DNA of 64,000 bases, taken from NCBI GenBank assembly GCA_030844895.1, contig CM061233.1, positions 89,737,563 through 89,801,562 on the forward strand, given 5' to 3'. The DNA comes from Ambrosia x helenae (lineage: Eukaryota; Streptophyta; Magnoliopsida; Asterales; Asteraceae). The first letter of the stretch is position 1. Each line of letters opens with the position of its first letter. Of the stretch, positions 34,639 through 46,944 are shown piece by piece. The notes beneath the pieces were generated by a model. That model worked only from the letters and a program-made list of their open reading frames with translations. It was not told where the DNA came from and did not search any database. The position numbers and the translations under genes are program-made.

Positions 34639-36272
34639 GAGTTAATTGCCAAAATGGCCCCTGAGGTTTGCCCCAAAATGCTTGTTTGGACACCAAACCT
34701 GTTTTTTTATCACTAGGACCCCTCAGAGATCATAAATTACCAAAATGGACCATTTTTAACTGAGTTTTTAAATGAGTAATGAAAGTTAGTTAAGTCTTAG
34801 AGGCAATTTCATCATTTATGACCTCAGGGGCCAAAATGGCAATTAATGGAAAGTTATAAAAAAAATAAAATTCAAACCCTTTCCCTCATCTCTTTCTTTT
34901 CCGGTAAGAAAAACTAGCCAACTCTGGTATGTTTCCAGCCAGAATAAAACCCGGATTTTTATGATTCGATTTCGAATCCCATACGTTTTTCAGATACCGA
35001 AAAGTAGAGTCTAAAGTTCTGAAAAGTAAACGTGTTTGTTTTTTAGATACCTCGATTTTTCGATCGATCCATAAGATACCGGTTTATTATCGATCGAAAA
35101 AGCAAGGTATCTGAAAAACGAACATGATTTCTTTTCGGAACTATAGACTCTATCTAAGAAAAGGCAAGTACTGGCCCCTCATCTCCCAAATCCCTTACCT
35201 AAGAATTGTTCCGAAGAACTGACATCAAGTGGGCTTATTGATTAGTAGTCAGTTGTACGTCTTCTCCTTTTTTCTTTCCCCCCTCTCTACAAATATGAGC
35301 GAAGCAAAGAAACCTGAAAGATTATCAGAAACCATCGACGGTTTAGTTGTCACAGAAGAAGCCTTGAATATATCTGAATCCATCTACTTTTTTTGGACAA
35401 GTAATTTTCATTTTATAGAACCAACTCATCTAGTATTTAATCTTCCTAAATGAACCAAATTGAACAAAAGCATGTTTCATCATATTGAGTTTGAATTATA
35501 TTAAAACCCTATTTGTCATAACAGTAATCTGCTCATGGTGATTGCTGCTCATCCACAATAACCCAATCAGCTTGCATTAGGGCTACATTGCAGGCTGCTA
35601 GGTTAAATCTTGGTAACACCGACTCAAAGTGCTGATTTGATAACTTAGTTATCTAGCCAAATTGGTAAACAATAATTTCAATTTATCAACTTTTATTGTT
35701 GTATTGGAGGTAATAGAAAGTCAGCTTGGTTAATTTTAAAGCTAACTCGTAGGTTAATTCTGCTAAAACCAACTCAAAGTGGTGATTTGTTCTTTTCCCT
35801 ATAATAAGAACATGGGGGGTGGAATAGAATATTGTTACTGATTTGTTATCGATCAAAAAAGCGACGTATCTGAAAAACTAACACGTTTTCTTTTCGGAAC
35901 TATAGACTCTACATTTTGGTATCTGAAAAACGTATGGGATTTGAAATCGGATCATAAAAAGCATAAAAATCCGGGTTTTATTATGGCCGGAAACGTACCG
36001 GAGTTGGCCGGTTTTTCTTACCGGAAAAGAAAGAGAGGAGGGAAAGGGTTTGAATTTTATTTTTTTATAACTTTCCATTAATTGCCATTTTGGCCTTTAA
36101 GGACATAAATGACGAAATTGCCCATGTAACTTAAATGACTATCATTACTCAGTTAAAAATGGTCCATTTTGGCAATTTATGATCTCTAAGGGGTCTCAGT
36201 GATAAAAATCAAGTTTGGTGTCCAAACAAGCATTTTTGGGAAAACCCCAAGGGCCATTTTGGCAATTAACTC
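34639..36272. mobile_element. MULE with long TIRs and an unidentified open frame
   Basis: The terminal repeats gagttaattgccaaaatgg and ccattttggcaattaactc are flanked by an exact 9-bp duplication aaattccat (34630-34638 and 36273-36281), diagnostic of Mutator-like elements. The inverted arms run about 450 bp on each side, through the 'caaaccctttccctc' and 'gataccgaaaag' zones. They share their outer 100 bases with the Pack-MULE at 12962-13881. The non-repeated core (about 35110-35830) contains a 53-codon open frame. No transposase is present. Confidence 0.9.
35295..35453 (+). CDS. small open frame inside the MULE, possibly captured
   Basis: A 53-codon frame starting MSEAKKPERLSETIDGLVV and continuing to FFWTSNFHF, in the unique core between the MULE arms and preceded by a pyrimidine-rich 'cttctcctttttt' leader. 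The first 30 residues are polar and charged and look like ordinary coding sequence. The last 20 may be read-through into an intron, since 'ggacaag|taatttt' has a weak donor. I do not recognise the family. It may be a captured first exon of a host gene. Confidence 0.35.
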   Translation: MSEAKKPERLSETIDGLVVTEEALNISESIYFFWTSNFHFIEPTHLVFNLPK

Positions 36273-36751
36273 AAATTCCATATATTGTACTTTGTCTAGG
36301 ATAGAAAATAGTCCCTTAATTCTTTAACATACTCACTGATTGATAACAGAAATATAAAAATAAAACAAAAAAGTGTGTGTAGAATTTCTATTGACGTATT
36401 TTAGTAACAACAATAATAAATGGATTAATATCTAACATCAGGTGTCCTCATAAACTTACAAAAGATCTAAACATATCAATGATGTTTCCTTTCTTTTTCG
36501 AACATAATGTTATAATTAACGACACTTTAATAATAATAATCTAAACAAGGAACTAATCCCATCAGGGTCGATGGCACAATGCGTGAACCAATTATACAAG
36601 TTTCTAACGACATTAACCGCATCACTAAGGGTAACGGTAACGAACCCTATGCATCGACCATCCAAAGTATTAGCCATCCATGGTCCTAAAGGTTGGTGGG
36701 TATGAACAAAAAGGATAGCCTGTCTAGAAGAAAGCTTTATGGGAATGTTTT
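36273..36751. other. VAMP72 3' flank
   Basis: Contains the presumed 3' UTR of the minus-strand VAMP72 gene. The frame at 36516-36761 on the minus strand overlaps the last exon in another phase and is not coding. Nothing else is seen. Confidence 0.4.
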
Positions 36752-39700
36752 TTAAAAACATTTAAAGCCAGGGCAAACCGAGAGAATAACTATTAGTGCC
36801 AAGACAGCAACGATGGCGAAAACTATTAGCTTCACCTTCATATTTTCAACCCACATTTTCTTCTTTATCTTGGTTCCTTGTTTCTTGAAATCTTGTGCCT
36901 GAAAATGAAATAAAAAATAATTTTATATGATCAAACTAGATCAAAAGCATGCTGTCTTTTGGGCTAATATTGTGGTTAATATTAATGTTGTTTTGGACTG
37001 ACCTGATTGCGAAGGTTGTCGGTTTTATCAACTAGTAGATCAATCTTTTCTCCACGCTCAAGAACCTGGATACACAACAAATATTATTCGAAGAAAATGT
37101 GACCTGCTTGAGTATATAAACGAACATAAATGGACGTAAATTTATGAGATATAGAGTTTATAAGAAAGTATTATGCACAAAAATGTCAAACTGATACGGA
37201 GATGATCCAAGAGTTAGCTTTTGGATCAACTAGACAGAGGCAAGTAAACAAAAATTATTATCCAAATACCAAACTGATACGGAGGTGATACATGAGTTAG
37301 CGTGTGAATCAGCTAGACATGGACAAGTAGACTAAAACACGAGGCCAGCTTAAATGGGTACAATATTTTTTTAGAGGGCTCACTAATAATGGATGAAAAC
37401 ATATCAATGGGCCCGATCATGTAACAAACCTCTATTGACTGTTTGCTACGACTATCTTACCAAAACCCTTCACCAAGAGCCCTGATTTCAAATTCAATGG
37501 TTTTCCCCAATTTTAGCAGTCAGACTTTATTCAATTTTAATGAATATTTAATTTGACTAATTTATGTGTTTATTTAGGCAATTAATTTGATTAGACCTAT
37601 AAAATTTAGATTTAGTATGTTTTAAGTAATAGTTTAGCAGTGTTACGTTAAATTTCACTCAAAAAAAAAAATTTCCTTTAAAAAAATGCCACGTAATCAC
37701 ACGCCATGTAGGATAAAAATACACATCAACATGTCATGTATTAAAAAAATGCCACGTAATAGTAATTTTTTTTAACTGAGTTAGTATTGGGGGTCACACA
37801 AGCAAAGCAGTTGAAAGTATTTTGTAGTTGAGGGTCACACCGACCAATATGCGATAGTTCAGGTTTTTAAAATCCAATTTCCCTTATATTTATGCTTCCG
37901 GTGTGTGTTTACCTTCTCAATGTTCTCCATCATCACCCCCTTAACCTCAGAAACTTGAGCCTTAGCCTTAGCAATCTTGCTAATTTCTTCAGGATGAGAG
38001 ACACAATATCGCATATGTTCTTTCAATTTGGGTCTGAAAATCAGAAAAAAAGGTTTTACAAACGTTCATGTAAAAAATTTATAAGCATTGATCAATCGAA
38101 GATCTATGCACGCATATATATACGTACCCAAACTCTTTGTTTAGGCCCTTGGCACCAGCAGTTTTGGCTTTGCCTGCCCCATATCTTTTTATAAAATCAT
38201 CCTTAATTCGCTCCAAGAAGGCAATGGGAAGTTCCCTTCCAGCTGACTCAACAGCAACAACACAGAATGCTGCAACAGCCAATGGAAATCTAAATGAAAC
38301 TAAACATCATATGCCAATATCACATAATATAGTTACTTGTTAGAGAGTATCATAAACAATGTCATTAGTTTTTCGAAGGCCCCATTTAAAGATTTCAACC
38401 CATCATCATCCAACTATTTTTTATTACATTTGTTTGAACTTCAAGTTACAAAGTAAAACCAAATCCTAAGGATTTAGAAACCTCAAATATGGATATTATA
38501 CAAGAATCACTCAACCTATTTATCGGTTGGAAATGTCTATGTGTCGGGTTGTTTACAGAAAATCCTAGTGTCCTCTTATCCAACTAATACATTTAACTTT
38601 TGATGATTTATTTTAAGTTTTTTCAATATTTTAAAAGATCATGTTTTAAAAATTCCAAGTTTTTAATTTTGTAATTTTATTTTATTTTATTTTTTTATTT
38701 TTGAAGCTAATACTTTGGTTGATATTCATTCCACAAGAAAAACAAATTACGTAAGGATGACAGGTAAAGAGGCAACAAGCTGCACCACAACCCCTTTCTA
38801 GATTACAAACCATATTCGGATAAAAAGAAATACTTAAGGGCTATTTTGTTACTTTTATAAGTGAAATAATTATTGTTGTGATTTTCCCTAGATGAAATCT
38901 TCTCATGGTCAAGTATCTATGTTACCTTATTAAGGAGGAGATATGTATAGAAAAGTAATTTCCTCTCCCTTTTAAGATGGCATATGAAGAGGCTCTTCAC
39001 AAAAGTGTAATCTTTGGTCATTTATTTCATTCATGCCCTTGTGTACAATATGCAATGCCCATTGTATATGTGTGCACTACATACTTTTTATCCCTCTCCA
39101 CATGTAACCATTCTCATAAATTTTATTAAACCAATTTAGAACCACTTCATTATTATAAACCCTTCATTTTATTCCATTCTAGATGTAACCTCTCCATAAA
39201 ACCCATACACTTTTTAAACTTTCTAAACATTTTAGCTTATAAGTTATGCTCTTAAATTCCTTCAAAATCAGGTGTATTTCAACAAGAAAGGGTATCTTTA
39301 TCAATTAAGTATGTGGTTATTCTTTAAATTGTTTAAAACAGTATGCGTAGGAGATGCAAAGTTGAAGGATCACACGGCACATAACCAGTTTGTAAGGCTA
39401 ACAGGAATGGCATCAAGAAGCAAAGGAAGAACCACCACACTTCCACCTAAGGGGTAATCCTTTACTATTTGTTTAATATTTCTTTGTGTGTGAATCAACA
39501 TTACATCATTTTTTTATTCGTCAAATTGTTGTTTCTTTGTACCATTCAAAAGTCTATTTTTTGTATATTATATTCTGATTGTTTCTAATACCATGAATGT
39601 GGATTTGAGATTGTTATAATTTGGTATTTTGATAAAGTATAAAAGCATTTCTTAAGGGTGTTTGAAAATTAGTTGTTTTACTACCAATGTGGATAAAAAG

Positions 39701-40430
39701 GGTCTAAGTTCTACAACCCTATATTTGATTTGCATATGAAAAAAGAATAGAGATGTATATTTAGATTGAGAGTTATATTTATAAATCATACTTGTTACCC
39801 TTTAAACCAGTCAAATTTGATTAAGTGATGTTCCAAGTGTGCACAAATGTTTATTTCGTTAATGCTTCTTTGATCATAGACATCATAATTGAATCACATA
39901 TTAGTCCCGATACCCGTCACAACGCGCGGGCATTCCCACTAGTATATTTAAATGATCTTATAAGAATAAGAACCAAAACATAGCACATTCATTGTTCCCA
40001 AATGATGCATTTCATCGTTACGTATTCATATTTTAATCCGAAATCGAAGAAAAACTAAAAAAAAAAACATGCTTGCGGTTATGGCAAAAACGTACAATAG
40101 TAAAACCAAAGAATCTAACTCATCATCCTCTTACAACCATACTTTGTTAATAGAGGGTCATTAACATTTAATATATCAACATATTTTAAAAACTATGCAA
40201 ATCCAAATAACAATAAACACAAAACGGTTGAACTCACCATATCCTTTCTCAACGAGGTAATTAAACGTGTGACCATCGCAATTATACGTAAACCTATTGG
40301 TCGTGGTAGCGAGTTTCTGAAGACATTGCACGGCAAGGGTGGCAAAGTTCCCTGAGAATTCTGTGTATTCAGCAAGGACCACCGTGCCTCTAGCTACCAA
40401 ACTATATATTAGAGATCCTTGTTTAGCCAT
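36752..40430 (-). CDS. VAMP72: VAMP72-family longin R-SNARE
   Basis: Five exons (complement): 40238-40430, 38128-38269, 37913-38033, 37003-37065 and 36752-36898. All phases match, giving 221 residues, the usual VAMP72 length. Residues 1 to about 115 are the longin domain (SLIYSLVARGTVVLAEYTEF, NRFTYNCDGHTFNYLVE, VVAVESAG). About 127-185 is the SNARE motif, with the zero-layer arginine R156 in VLERGEKI. About 195-215 is the C-terminal membrane anchor, followed by PGFKCF. VAMP72 proteins sit on secretory vesicles and pair with plasma-membrane or cell-plate syntaxins for exocytosis and cytokinesis. No lesion is seen. Intron 1 (about 1.97 kb) carries a Helitron; intron 3 carries a 60-bp duplication. 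The exact paralogue (VAMP721/722/726) cannot be told here. Confidence 0.95.
37188..37331. repeat. imperfect direct duplication in VAMP72 intron 3
   Basis: 'caaactgatacggag' to 'ctagaca..ggcaagta' at 37188-37249 recurs at 37270-37331 with several substitutions, an 82-bp offset. Confidence 0.8.
38916..39942 (+). mobile_element. non-autonomous Helitron in VAMP72 intron 1
   Basis: The 5' end TCTATGTTACC follows an A (38915). The 3' end CTAG (39939-39942) is followed by T, so the insertion is between A and T as for Helitrons, without target duplication. Just before the 3' end is a small GC-rich hairpin (acccg ... cgggc, about 39912-39932). The length is 1,027 bp. It contains a possible captured exon at 39341-39457. 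Confidence 0.65.
39341..39457 (+). pseudogene. possible captured exon in the Helitron, unrecognised
   Basis: After a pyrimidine-poor 'gtttaaaacag' acceptor-like site, 38 codons read VCVGDAKLKDHTAHNQFVRL, then TGMASRSKGRTTTLPPKG, then a TAA. Composition is Lys/Arg/Thr-rich and more GC-rich than its surroundings, which suggests coding origin. No family could be named. Confidence 0.35.
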
Positions 40431-41545
40431 TTTCGTATCATTGAAATTCGATTATAACGCTAGAGAAATCGCCTAATGATGAATTTCCCGGAGATCAAGT
40501 GATATGAAAATGAGAAGAGATTGTGTGGATGGACACACAAGAAGGCATTAAACATTTTGTGAGTGAGATAAAATGTAGGGAAATTGGCTTTTGTTTTCAA
40601 CAAATAGTTTTAGCAAATGTTTTTCTTATAATGAAGGGTGAGACACCATGATTATTATCGTCCTTAAGCCTAGGAACGTAGTCAAGTACAATCTAAGGTG
40701 TGCGGCCGCACACCTTGAATTTTTTTTAGTGTATTTTATGGATGAAAATCTCGATCGCACCCATTGAAAAACAATTCTGGATCCGCCACTGCTTAAGCCA
40801 GATTTTAGTTTCGAGCTTTATTCATAACAAATGTTTTAAATAGGATTTTTTTAATATTTTATGTGGTATAACTGGTTGATAAACATTATGCAAATTTTTT
40901 TTTAATAAATTTAACAAATTGTTTGTGAACAAGGAGGCTTCCTGTACGTTGCTGCGGATAAACGTTGTTGAGTTTACTATTACGGTGGTTGTGTAAACAA
41001 ACGGGAGGAAGATAATCCAAAAAGAGAGAAGAAAAGTACACATTACAGTATTATTTTAGATTTTGGTTTGTTTTTGGCATTTTGCAACTATAAAGACAAC
41101 CCATGTTAGCAATGGAACAATATAAAAGAAGTTGAGTTTCTTGTAAGGTCGTCCATAAGTCATGAGTAAAACTTTGAATGATTTATTCAGTTGATTTGGA
41201 TTATTTAACAATTAAATATTAACATATATTTATTTAAGAGAATTGGATTTTAATAATCCAAACTTTGCCCCGTTAGCCGATATTCATCTTTACTTAATAA
41301 ATTCATGAGAACAATCACAACTTTCAAATTGTTTTCGTCCACCGAGCATTTTTTCTAATTGTGTCTAAAATAGTTGGTTTTTTGTTTATATGAAAGCTTA
41401 TGTGGCAGAGAAACTTGATTATTTAGTGACGTGACTATTATGTGGCACCACGATCACCTCACTACCACCAACCACCACCACCACCATCAGCCAACATACC
41501 ACTCCCACCACCGGCATAAGCCCTAAACCTAACCCCAACTTGCTA
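40431..41545. other. VAMP72 upstream region
   Basis: 40431-40560 is the likely VAMP72 leader and promoter (minus strand). 40690-40795 has a GC palindrome 'gtgtgcggccgcacac' and ends 'ggatccgccactgc', typical of a MITE terminus, but the partner end was not found. 41455-41500 is a CCACCA-rich tract. No gene is seen. Confidence 0.4.
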
Positions 41546-43570
41546 TGTCACACCCTACCAAGGCGGAAACACGAGGATGTGATTCGAAAGGTTTTCAAGC
41601 ACAAAGTTTGAGCAATACATAATATGTAATTTAAAATGATATCCTCAAACGATAAATAAGGTCATACATAGTTAAGAAAAATGTAACATTATCTGAAAGT
41701 TAATGGACCAAATGCCGAATCCATGACATGACCAACATTATTAAATCTCAACCAGTGTAGATGATACCACGATGTGCACACTCGAACCTTTCTCCTAAGT
41801 TCCTGCTCCCCATGATCAATTACCTGAAAAATATGCATAAAAGATTTGTCAACATAATGTCGATGAGTTCACATGTTTTAATGTACTATGTAAAGCGCTC
41901 GTGAAATTCGTGTATGACCAATCAAAAGCTAGCTAAGCAAATGATTATTGTGCAAACTGTGAGTCCCATAACCAAACCTCTTGACTGTTGTGCCTTGCGT
42001 ATTGTACAGTATAGACAACGTATATATAGTAGAATACTAACACTCTCTTGTATGTAACCGGTTAGAGCGACTAACCAAGAGTGGGGGTGTCAACCCAATA
42101 GATCTATTTAAGTGTTCCATGGCTTTTGTTAGCTAATGGTTACAATGTAAATGTAAGTACGAGGACTGTTGAGCTTATGAACCGAATATCTCATGTTCCA
42201 CATGGTAGTCACAATAGAATATAACCAAAAATGTAATGTACTAGAAATGTAGCATGTTTATCCCCAAAAAAATGTAAACTAGTAAAACGGGGTCGTGAAA
42301 CTCACCCAGTGACTGGATGTGTGGTCTTGTGAAGTAGAGAAGTAAGGTAACTACCGTCCCGACAATAAGTGCCCTAAGATTATCAAGGACATAGTAAGTT
42401 GTACGTTCTTGTCGTTTACCATACAAGTTGTTCACATGATTTGTGGACCCTCGTATCATGTATAGGTAGGGCCATTGTTCATGCACGTGACAATTACTAC
42501 GTATTTTATATGTACTTTTTAAAGTGCACAGTTTCGTAAATTCGAGGTGTTTTATTGTAAAAACGTATCCATTGTTAATAAACTGGTCCCAACATGTCAA
42601 CATGGGTGTAGAATATTCCCAAACTTAACATGTGTGGTTGTTTTATGGAAAAACAAATGTTTTAACACATGTTTATATCTTATAATGTCAAAGGGTAGTA
42701 TTAACACATGTTATAGTCGATTTAACATGTGTTGTATTTATAACCGAAAACTTATAATAACACATGGTTCCAAATTCGTGGCTAGTGACCGATTATTTTG
42801 GCTTCCATTTGCTCGTGTGTTGGTGTATATCCTTGTAATCGCATATGAGTCCATTCAAAATGTAAGTTAAGTTCGGAGCTTTACATATATATGTGTTTCG
42901 ATTCCAAAAATCAATTCAATGTCATTCATTCAACACATTTTACTTGTATGTGTACCCGTGTGCTTGTGTGTTGGATATATATATATATATATGTTTTCAT
43001 TTTTTCCGTGATATATATAATACACACACATATAATATATATATATATGCGTGTGTAAGTGTAAGTGTACACAAATGTTTGATCTAATAGTTGTATGTTT
43101 CAACTTTAAAAATCGAAATGTTGGTTATCACATGGGCCGATTACAAATCTATACACCATGACAAAGGGTGGTCTTCGGGTGAAAGATGATAAGGGCCGAA
43201 TTATATGAATTTTTATAAGATTTGGAGTGTTATTCGACTTACCTAGGAATGAATGGTGATGAATCGGGTTCTAGTGGCCTCGTGATCTATCCTACGACTT
43301 ATCTCCTCCAAGGTAGCTTGTTTATTAATGATTATGGCTTGGATTTGAGTTGAGTTGTGGGTTTGGGATATTCGGCCGAAAGAAAAGAAAAGAGAGACAA
43401 GATAGTTTGCTTTGTAAGTGAAAGGTGTGTACTCAAACTCAACTAGGAGCCTCATTATATAACCCTTCGATTGGCATGTCCCACACATTGGTCTTTGAGG
43501 CTCTGGAAGTACAACCTATTCTAGCGTAAAACTTTGACATTGGGTGACAAAGATAGGTGATTGTGGTGTT
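41546..43570 (-). mobile_element. antisense LTR, truncated by the next LTR
   Basis: Read on the minus strand, it ends gggtgtgaca at 41546. It has a TATA-like 'ggttatataatg' (complement of about 43455-43466), a donor-like CTAG/GTAAGT (complement near 43241), an AACTCAT block (complement of about 41863-41875) and an acceptor TTTTTCAG (complement ending at 41825). Its 5' part abuts the start of the sense LTR at 43571, so it appears interrupted there. 42600-42760 is full of aacacatgt / acatgtgtt inverted motifs. No coding potential. Confidence 0.55.
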
Positions 43571-46500
43571 GTGACATCCAACAAAAATCGGTGTGTTTCC
43601 GTACATAATTAGTATATGTAATTAACGGTAATTAAGTGCAATTTGAATTAATTATATTAATTTGGCCTCTAGAGAATAGCAAATTCCCCAAAGGATGCAT
43701 TTGTTTTAATTGAAGGCACGGCGAAACTGCGTGCAAATAAACTTGTCCGGAACGGACGTTGGTGATTACCCGGTCAAAATTAAATAACCAAAAATGATCC
43801 CGGACACCTAGGATATGAAATAAAGGGTATTTTCATGAAGTATAACGTGTTTTGTAACTAAAAAACCATAAATGAAAACTCCAAATACAAATCTCTCGGT
43901 ACGCGTATAAATTATAAATTCACGCAACGAAAGCCAAACCAACCAACTAACACTTAAACAAGGCTATGTTCAAGGGTTAATAGAGGCTATTTTTATGTCC
44001 GGATAACGCGTAATTTAAAACCGATTAAAACCCTGAATGAAGCCCGAGCTAAGTAATTGAAATGTAACTAAATAATGAGATATTTTACTAACATGTGCCC
44101 CCACAAATCCAAGCCATAATAGGCCATTATGCCTTTCCCATACCAAAATCTATTATTTACAAATTAGGTGGGATTTGATTAGATATAAGGTATGATCCAT
44201 GGATTAATATAATCATTTATGTACTTTATGGATCCTTATAAATTTGGTTGCATTTCCATATTATCAAATCACAAAATTTCTTTTTTCCTTTCCTTCCTTG
44301 AAGCTGTAGCTTCTTCACTCACCCACACTTAAGATTTTCAAATTTAAAGTCTAAAATTCATTCATATTCAAACCCATGTTTAATCAAGTTAAGTGTGTTA
44401 TCAAGGTTGAAGCTTAACCCTTTGGAAGAACACACAAAAATCTCATTCAAATCAAGTGTTTTTATCTTCCCTAGCCTTGTGCTAGTAGTAAGCTTATCGA
44501 TCTTGCTTTTTTCTTGAATGTTTATATTTTTATATTTTAGAAGCAAGTTGTACATGGGGTTTGAAACATGGTTTTAAAGATAAGTTATAATGGTTTTATT
44601 GGTGATGTTATTGTTGTCTTTGTAAGTTATAAAAGTTCATATACACTTGTACAAAATGTTGATCTAAGCATTGTTTGTAAATGTGACTTGAATACACTTA
44701 AAGAGGTTTTAATCATCATAAATGACCACCATATAAGACTAAAAATAAGGTTGGTCTTGTTGAGAAATGAAAAATATAAAAGTCACATATTCTAAGTTTA
44801 TGAACATAAAGACACCAAGTCGAACAAAATGGACTTAATATACACTAATACACCTATAATGAAAAAGTTGACAAAACTAAAGTAGTTTAGTGGTAAAGTA
44901 GAAGGATGTACTTCCAAAAGGCTTGTTATGAAAAATAATTGCAAAACTTACAAAATTGTATTTTTGTATAAAATGTTATTTTTATAAAACAAGATTTTAT
45001 AAAAATAAAATTACCAAACATGTTAAGCAAAATAAAAACTAAGGTTTTTATTACAAAAATTGGTAATTTAAAGACTTGGTAAAAATTGTATAAAAATGAA
45101 CATTTTTATATATATGGAAATATAAAAATGTTGGAGCATTTTAATGTTGGAAATAACCAAGTCATGGTATCTAAAAGTCTTGAGAGACACAAACGTTGTA
45201 TTAGAAATTTCTAAAGTAAAATATGTAGAAATTTCTAAAGTAAAATATGTAGAAATTAATAGTGATTAGTTTCTAGGAAAACATATTGTCGGAAAGAATA
45301 ACAAACTATATATGTTGTATAGCAAGAAAAATGATATTACGACGGGAAGTAATTATTCCTACAAAAGCATACATGTACAACTTATATTAAATGTGACACG
45401 GAAAATATATAAGTTGTCTAATCGGACATGAACGTGTTGTATTACGACGACTTATCGGACAAAAATGTAAATCAGACGAATAAGTATGTATCGTATAACT
45501 TCCTACAAGATACGTATATATGTTATTGCGTCAAATGTGGCATGAAAATATATATTTTATGAACTAAAATATATAAGATTAATTATGGGTGAAAAGTATA
45601 TAACACTTTCCTAAGTGTTGGAAAAGTATTCGTGGGAGAATTAACGTTAAACAATCTACAACGTTTACACGGTTAAAACTAAGTTAAGTATGTGAACTTG
45701 ACAATGTAAAATATGTTGTCGAATCGACAAGATCCTAGTATATTTATTTAATGGGAAAATAAATATATGGTAAAGTGAGTTGAGTTGAATGACGGAAAGT
45801 GACATGTCGATCGACAAGATCCTAGTATAATTATTTAATAGGAAAATAATTATACGTTAAAGTGAGTCGAGTCGAGGATAATGTATTACAAGTTAATTAA
45901 TACAGAAACATAAGTGTAACTTATAACAAGGGTAATCCATCACCAACGGACCTAGGACATACGTTTAATTAAACGGAGAAATATATGTAAATAGTGGTGT
46001 TGGGAGTTGGGTGTACAACTTGTAGGAAAACAAGCATTATAGACTTAGTGACTTGTAGGCACTAGGATGTTCGTAGGTGCTTGACCCCGGACTTGCTATT
46101 TTATTGCACGTTGCACTTCAGGTGAGTTTCACGGCCCCTTTTTACTATTTTGTTTTGGGTAAAAGATATGTTTTATCAAATGTTGTTACATAACAAAATG
46201 TTGTTAAATGTTAAAATGTGATGAGTGACATGATGAGTACTTGGGTTTGTTGTACACCACTCGGGGTGAGTCCTTGCTACTGTAATCATTTACTCGTGTG
46301 TTGTGTGTGTGAAATTGAGAACCGAAGGAATATTTGGATAGTACTATTGGTGCCTAACAAGGCCCACCCCTAATCGATAGCGTCGATTATGTAACTGTGT
46401 ATACCAGGGGTGCACGTATTTTGAACTAAGTTGTTATTTTCCGAGAAACAACTTTTGCTCACGGGGCATTGTTTGTCTTGGTTAGGTTATGGGCTCAAGA

Positions 46501-46944
46501 GATTGCTCGTCATAGTTTTTGTAGGAGCTAGCTACTCCTTACAATGGCCACTACTTATGTTTGTTCTGTACATGTTGTTGTTAAAATGTTGTGGTTATGG
46601 AACTAAAACTTGTAAACTCACCAATATTTTATATATTGACGTCTTGTTAAACATATATTTCAGGTAACTAAGTGCTGAATAGATACGAGGCTAGTGTGGT
46701 GGAATATGGGATGTCAAATACTTGTCGGGATTTCATCTATATTTTCCATTGGGTTGGGACATGGATGGAAAACCCCATGTATGACCTTGTTGTTTGTTGT
46801 TTTGCGTAATGTTGTGACAAGGTACTCATTTTCGACATCTTAATGAAATAATATTTTCTAATTAAATATGGTTTGTGTTAATCTTGACTTTGATATGATT
46901 TCAAGCGTTGCGCCACGTGTCTCCGCCATTGGCGTTGCGTGACA
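43571..46944 (+). mobile_element. 3.4-kb LTR of a non-coding LTR element
   Basis: Starts tgtgacatcc and ends ttgcgtgaca. A PBS tggtatcagagcc follows at 46949-46961 after gaag, proving a 5' LTR in sense orientation. TATA-like cttataaat is at about 44234-44242. 45300-45990 holds an array of hairpin units. Splice-like donor TTCAG/GTGAGT is at 46121/46122 and acceptor TTTCAG/GTAACT at 46663/46664, with an AACTCACC block (46616-46623) between them. No 3' LTR was found within the window. Confidence 0.75.
45739..45854. repeat. paired 11-bp hairpins with a compensating change
   Basis: Hairpin 1: tatatttattt (45739-45749), loop aatggga, aaataaatata (45757-45767). Hairpin 2: tataattattt (45826-45836), loop aatagga, aaataattata (45844-45854). 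Both stems are perfect. The T to A change in the left arm at position 5 is matched by A to T in the right arm. Both follow 'gacaagatcctag' and precede 'gtaaagtgagt' or 'gttaaagtgagt'. Confidence 0.9.

Noticed and set aside
40690..40795. MITE ending ggatccgccactgc
   Set aside because: No inverted partner end or target duplication could be found.
42241..42603. 120-codon minus-strand frame in the antisense LTR
   Set aside because: Within LTR sequence between predicted splice signals; no domain and biased composition.
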